Below are positions 60,414 to 64,000 of a DNA stretch of 64,000 nucleotides, piece by piece. The DNA is from Hespellia sp. GTDB taxonomy: Bacteria; Bacillota; Clostridia; Lachnospirales; Lachnospiraceae. The stretch lies in the NCBI GenBank assembly GCA_028689735.1, contig JAQVCP010000004.1, positions 1-64,000 on the forward strand, written 5' to 3'. A model generated the notes under the pieces. It was not told the DNA's origin, ran no database searches, and saw nothing but the letters and a program-made list of their open reading frames with translations. The first letter of the stretch is position 1; each line of letters opens with the position of its first letter. Position numbers and translations under genes: made by a program.

Positions 60414-61718
60414 ATGCATACAAATGAACTGATACTTTATAAAAATATGGACTGTGGAGATGTTTTGAATGACATGACATTTCTCATGGACAATTATGAA
60501 AACGAATATTACAACAAGGAGGATCTGCGCGGACTGCTCTTTGAATGTGCCAATGAGCTTCTGGAATTGTCAGCAAGTCACGGGTTCGGGGGAAATCTCT
60601 GGCATACCTACCTAACGTTTTTACTGGCAAATGATGAGAATGCCTACAGTACCTCTTGTGAGATTGTGGGAGAGGTGAGCGGCAGTATTAATGCCATAGC
60701 ATGCCATGACTTCGCAATCTTCAAAGAGCTTTTTGATTACGATCTTCATCAGATGGAGAGGGCGCTTGATGCGGACTGTCTTTCTGTTTTTTCTGATTAT
60801 CAGAAGGTCGATGCGCGCAGTAAGGTCTATAATAGAAGAATCTGTGACCGCATTTGTGAATTGGCAGGGAATCTGGGGGCGTCTAAGGATGTCTCGGAGT
60901 TCCAGACCATTTTGACTGCATTTTACAAAGAATTTGGTGTGGGTAAATTCGGTCTGCATAAAGCTTTTCGTATTGAGCATTTTGAAGACGGAGCAGAGAT
61001 TGTGCCAATCACCAATATTGCGCATGTACAGTTGGACGATCTGATTGGGTATGAGAGTGCGAAGAAGAAGCTGATTGATAATACCAAGGCATTTGTTGAG
61101 GGGCGAAAGGCGAATAACTGTCTTCTCTTTGGTGATGCCGGAACCGGAAAGTCTTCCTCAATCAAGGCAATCCTGAATCAGTATTATGATCAGGGACTTC
61201 GTATGATTGAAGTATACAAGCACCAGTTCCAGGATCTGAATGATGTCATTGCCCAGATTAAGAACCGCAATTACAAGTTTATCATTTATATGGATGATTT
61301 ATCATTTGAAGAATTCGAAATCGAATACAAATATCTGAAGGCAGTAATCGAAGGAGGACTGGAGAGAAAACCGGACAATGTACTGATTTATGCCACCTCT
61401 AATCGAAGACATCTGGTGCGTGAGACATTCAAAGACAAGGCTGACCGCGATGAGGAACTTCATACTAACGATACCGTTCAGGAGAAGCTATCATTGGTTG
61501 CAAGATTTGGTGTTACCATTTATTTTGGCGGACCAAGCAAGAAGGAGTTCCAACAGATTGTACTGTCACTTGCCGCGAAGAATAACATTCAGATGCCGGA
61601 GGAAGCATTATTATTAGAAGCAAACAAATGGGAACTCAGCCATGGTGGATTATCCGGAAGAACAGCGCAGCAGTTCGTGGACTATCTTCTGGGCTTGGAC
61701 GAGATAGGAAAGGCGTGA
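60414..61718 (+). CDS. DUF815 AAA+ ATPase
   Basis: 434 residues with an N-terminal domain of unknown function (1-200) and a C-terminal AAA+ module: Walker A GDAGTGKSSSI (from 240), Walker B FIIYMDDLSFE, sensor-1 IYATSNRRHLV and an arginine-rich stretch after it. The family is widespread but its task is unknown. 100 nt after pheA and 4 nt before the threonine-aldolase-like gene. No promoter is evident in the gap, so the three may be cotranscribed. Confidence 0.87.
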   Translation: MHTNELILYKNMDCGDVLNDMTFLMDNYENEYYNKEDLRGLLFECANELLELSASHGFGGNLWHTYLTFLLANDENAYSTSCEIVGEVSGSINAIACHDFAIFKELFDYDLHQMERALDADCLSVFSDYQKVDARSKVYNRRICDRICELAGNLGASKDVSEFQTILTAFYKEFGVGKFGLHKAFRIEHFEDGAEIVPITNIAHVQLDDLIGYESAKKKLIDNTKAFVEGRKANNCLLFGDAGTGKSSSIKAILNQYYDQGLRMIEVYKHQFQDLNDVIAQIKNRNYKFIIYMDDLSFEEFEIEYKYLKAVIEGGLERKPDNVLIYATSNRRHLVRETFKDKADRDEELHTNDTVQEKLSLVARFGVTIYFGGPSKKEFQQIVLSLAAKNNIQMPEEALLLEANKWELSHGGLSGRTAQQFVDYLLGLDEIGKA

Positions 61719-61722
61719 GACG

Positions 61723-62754
61723 ATGCTACATTTTGAGTGCGATTATACCCAGGGAGCACATCCTAAGGTAATGGAGATGTTACAAAAGACGAATATGGAA
61801 CAGACGGCAGGATACGGGGAGGATCCTTACTGTGAAGCGGCAAAAGAGTTGATTTGCAGTGCCTGTGGAAAGCCGGATGCAGATGTTCATTTTCTTGTGG
61901 GCGGAACACAGACGAACGCAACAATTATTGCCTCTGTGCTCCGGCCTTATCAGGGTGTGCTGTGCGCAGAGACCGGGCATATCAATGTACATGAGACTGG
62001 TGCCATCGAGTCCAAGGGACACAAGGTACTTCCAATTCAAAGCTTTGATGGCAAGATTACGGGCATGCAGATTCGGGAAATGTGTGAACAGCATTTTCAG
62101 GATGTGAACCACGAGCACATGGTTCAGCCTGGGATGGTATACATTTCTTTCCCAACGGAGAACGGAACCATCTACAGCAAGGCGGAATTAGAAGAAATTT
62201 CTATCGTCTGTCAGCAGTATGGACTGCCGCTTTTTATCGACGGTGCGAGACTGGGGTATGGACTTATGGCAGATGGAAATGATCTGACACTGGAAGATAT
62301 TACAGACTTGTGTGATGTGTTTTACATTGGAGGAACAAAAGTAGGAACCCTGTTCGGTGAAGCAGTGGTCTTTCCGAATCCCGACCTCGCCAGAGATTTC
62401 CGGTATCTTATCAAACAGAACGGCGGGATGCTTGCCAAAGGAAGATTGCTTGGAATACAATTTCTTGCACTTTTTGAGGATAACACTTATTTTAAAATAG
62501 CGCGTCACGCAGATGAACTGGCAATGCAGATTAAGAATGCACTCAAGGCAAAGGGATACCAGTTCCTTTATGATTCCAATACAAACCAGCAGTTTCCGAT
62601 TTTGCCGGATGTGGTCGTACAGCAGTTGGAAAAAAAGTATGTTTTTTCATTCTGGCAGAAAGTGGGAGACAACCATACGGCAGTCCGCTTCTGTACCAGC
62701 TGGGGCACAAAAGCGGAAGAAGTCAACCAATTGGTCATGGATATTTTGAGATAA
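61723..62754 (+). CDS. threonine aldolase-like PLP enzyme
   Basis: 343 residues of the beta-eliminating lyase/low-specificity threonine aldolase family. Seen: FECDYTQGAHPKVME at the start, VGGTQTNATIIAS, FIDGARLGYGL, and the PLP-binding Lys206 in YIGGTKVGTLFGEA. It would cleave threonine or a related beta-hydroxy amino acid. Converges with rqcH; only 3 nt separate the stops and no terminator is visible. Confidence 0.9.
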   Translation: MLHFECDYTQGAHPKVMEMLQKTNMEQTAGYGEDPYCEAAKELICSACGKPDADVHFLVGGTQTNATIIASVLRPYQGVLCAETGHINVHETGAIESKGHKVLPIQSFDGKITGMQIREMCEQHFQDVNHEHMVQPGMVYISFPTENGTIYSKAELEEISIVCQQYGLPLFIDGARLGYGLMADGNDLTLEDITDLCDVFYIGGTKVGTLFGEAVVFPNPDLARDFRYLIKQNGGMLAKGRLLGIQFLALFEDNTYFKIARHADELAMQIKNALKAKGYQFLYDSNTNQQFPILPDVVVQQLEKKYVFSFWQKVGDNHTAVRFCTSWGTKAEEVNQLVMDILR

Positions 62755-62757
62755 GAG

Positions 62758-64000
62758 TTAAAGAATTTCGCGGATGCCGGAGATGTTGCTGTCTGCTATC
62801 ATAGAATAATTTGTATAGTAGACAACGAATCCAGGCTTTCCGCCTTTTGGCTTTTTGACCTGTTTTTTTTCAACGTAATCAATTTCTACCTTGTCGCTGC
62901 CACGTCCCTTAGAATAGTAAGCGGCCAGTGCTGCAGCCTCCTCAAAGGTGCGATCCGGAAGTTCTTTTCCCTCACTGCGGACAATAACGTGGGAGCCGGG
63001 CATCTGCTTGGCATGGAACCACCAGTCGCCTCCCACAGCAAAATTGAAGGTGAGTTCATCATTCTGAATATTATTTTTCCCTACATACATATCAAATCCG
63101 TCACTGGAAATATAGTGGAAAGGTTTACTTTTTATCTTAACCTTCTTTTTCGTGTACTTTCGGCGGATATAACTGCTTTCCGTCAGCTCTTCTTTGATCT
63201 GGGCAAGATCATCTTCGTTTCGTGCAATATCCAGTGCATTGCTGATAGATTCCAGATAGGTGATGTCATCGGCAGTTTCCTGAATCAGTTCGGACAATGC
63301 CTCAAAGGTCCGTTTCAGCTTGTTATATTTGTCAAAATATTTTTGCGCGTTTTCCAGAGGGGTCTTGTGCTCATCCAGAGGAATCATAACCATCTCATTT
63401 GTATAGTAATTCATAGCTTCTAATTTTTTAGACCCTTCTTCCAGTCCGTATCCATAGGTGTTGATCAGTTCTCCATAGACCTTATATTTATCGCGTTTCT
63501 GAGTATCCTTCAGTTGTCTTGCCTGAAGATCGTATTTCTTACGGTTACGTTCCAGTGCTGTCTGGACCACGTGCCGCAGGTCTGCGGATTTCTGGCGGAT
63601 GCGTGTAATCTGGTTTTTCGTTTCATAGAATTCCAAAAGCACTTGGGAAATGGAATCGTATTCCTTCCGCGTATAATTGGAAAAATGTGTCAGAGGAAGG
63701 GCAGAGAATTCTTTTGGCTCCGGTCCGCTCAGATAAATTGCGGGGGAGAAAGACTGACTGCGGACATCATCAAAGTAAAGGTCAAACTGATGGAAAATGT
63801 GAGTCAGGATATCATCGGATAATTCCTTTGGCGTGACGGAAGAATCGACACCTGCAAGGCTGCAGATCTCCTCTGCTACGACCGGACTGATTCCGGTAAA
63901 GCTGGTGTAAATCGCTTTGGCAAGTGGAAGTGGCTTTTCTGCGACGTGGCGGCAGAATTCATCCCGGCTCACATTCAGCGGATCGGCTTTATGCATGGTA
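62758..64000 (-). CDS. rqcH: ribosome quality control protein RqcH (NFACT), C-terminal part
   Basis: The frame stays open through the right edge, so the N-terminal catalytic-like NFACT-N domain is outside. Present are the helix-hairpin-helix-like region (FTGISPVVAEEICSLAG), the long coiled coil (about the middle third), and the NFACT-R domain (WWFHAKQMPGSHVIVRS, FEEAAALAAYYSKGRGSDKV and the basic KKQVKKPKGGKPG). RqcH adds alanine tails to stalled peptides on 50S subunits. Older annotation: fibronectin-binding protein A. Confidence 0.93.
   Translation of the reverse strand, partial: TMHKADPLNVSRDEFCRHVAEKPLPLAKAIYTSFTGISPVVAEEICSLAGVDSSVTPKELSDDILTHIFHQFDLYFDDVRSQSFSPAIYLSGPEPKEFSALPLTHFSNYTRKEYDSISQVLLEFYETKNQITRIRQKSADLRHVVQTALERNRKKYDLQARQLKDTQKRDKYKVYGELINTYGYGLEEGSKKLEAMNYYTNEMVMIPLDEHKTPLENAQKYFDKYNKLKRTFEALSELIQETADDITYLESISNALDIARNEDDLAQIKEELTESSYIRRKYTKKKVKIKSKPFHYISSDGFDMYVGKNNIQNDELTFNFAVGGDWWFHAKQMPGSHVIVRSEGKELPDRTFEEAAALAAYYSKGRGSDKVEIDYVEKKQVKKPKGGKPGFVVYYTNYSMIADSNISGIREIL

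Overview
The window looks like a chromosomal stretch from a spore-forming, anaerobic, moderately low-GC Clostridia, most likely a gut Lachnospiraceae. The evidence is a spoIVA gene, the clostridial order ylxM-ffh-rpsP-khpA-rimM-trmD-rplS-lepB-rbgA-lepB-rnhB-yraN, ferredoxin-linked indolepyruvate oxidoreductase genes, purine-aggaggt ribosome binding sites before almost every gene, and sigma-A promoters with 17-bp spacers. The genus is an inference; there is no 16S gene here. No prophage, insertion sequence, CRISPR array or secretion island was seen.

Left third (1-20900), metabolic modules. After the tail of an FtsX-type ABC permease and a hydroxysteroid-dehydrogenase-like SDR comes an operon of acyl-CoA ligase, iorA, iorB, paaK and an ACT-domain protein. 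Together these could oxidise aryl-pyruvates to aryl-acetyl-CoA and recover ATP. A cold-shock gene follows, then fruR-fruK and ptsH-ptsI, which have no fructose EII gene and an HPr lacking Ser46. Next is a GntR regulator flanked by near-identical 48-bp repeats, divergent from an acid-sugar operon: a GarR-like dehydrogenase, two DUF1537 kinases, PdxA2, a GntP permease and a DeoR regulator.

Middle (20900-41400), mostly core genes. It holds a truA with Glu in place of the catalytic Asp, a thioesterase, two orphan genes, a 53-codon gene, a Cys-rich membrane-like protein, an intracellular subtilisin, the SRP/ribosome-maturation cluster, tRNA-Thr(CGT), an RpoD-family sigma factor, an ABC transporter pair without a binding protein, queH, argH and asd.

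Right third (41400-64000). It holds ppk1-galM-topB, a beta-helix protein, a long divergent Prs, the DUF512-der-plsY-gpsA cluster leading into spoIVA, MoaB-like, beta-lactamase-fold and RNase HI genes, rnpB, pyrBI, pheA, a DUF815 ATPase with a threonine-aldolase-like enzyme, and the C-terminal part of rqcH running off the right edge.

The most interesting signals are regulatory. The spoIVA Shine-Dalgarno is paired in read-through RNA but should be free in transcripts from a sigma-E-like promoter lying between the hairpin arms. A degenerate intergenic repeat family is scattered through the window, and two TATAC-N2-GTATA palindromes bracket the GntR gene. Protein-level oddities are TruA Glu55, HPr Arg46, the divergent Prs and the Cys-rich repeat protein.
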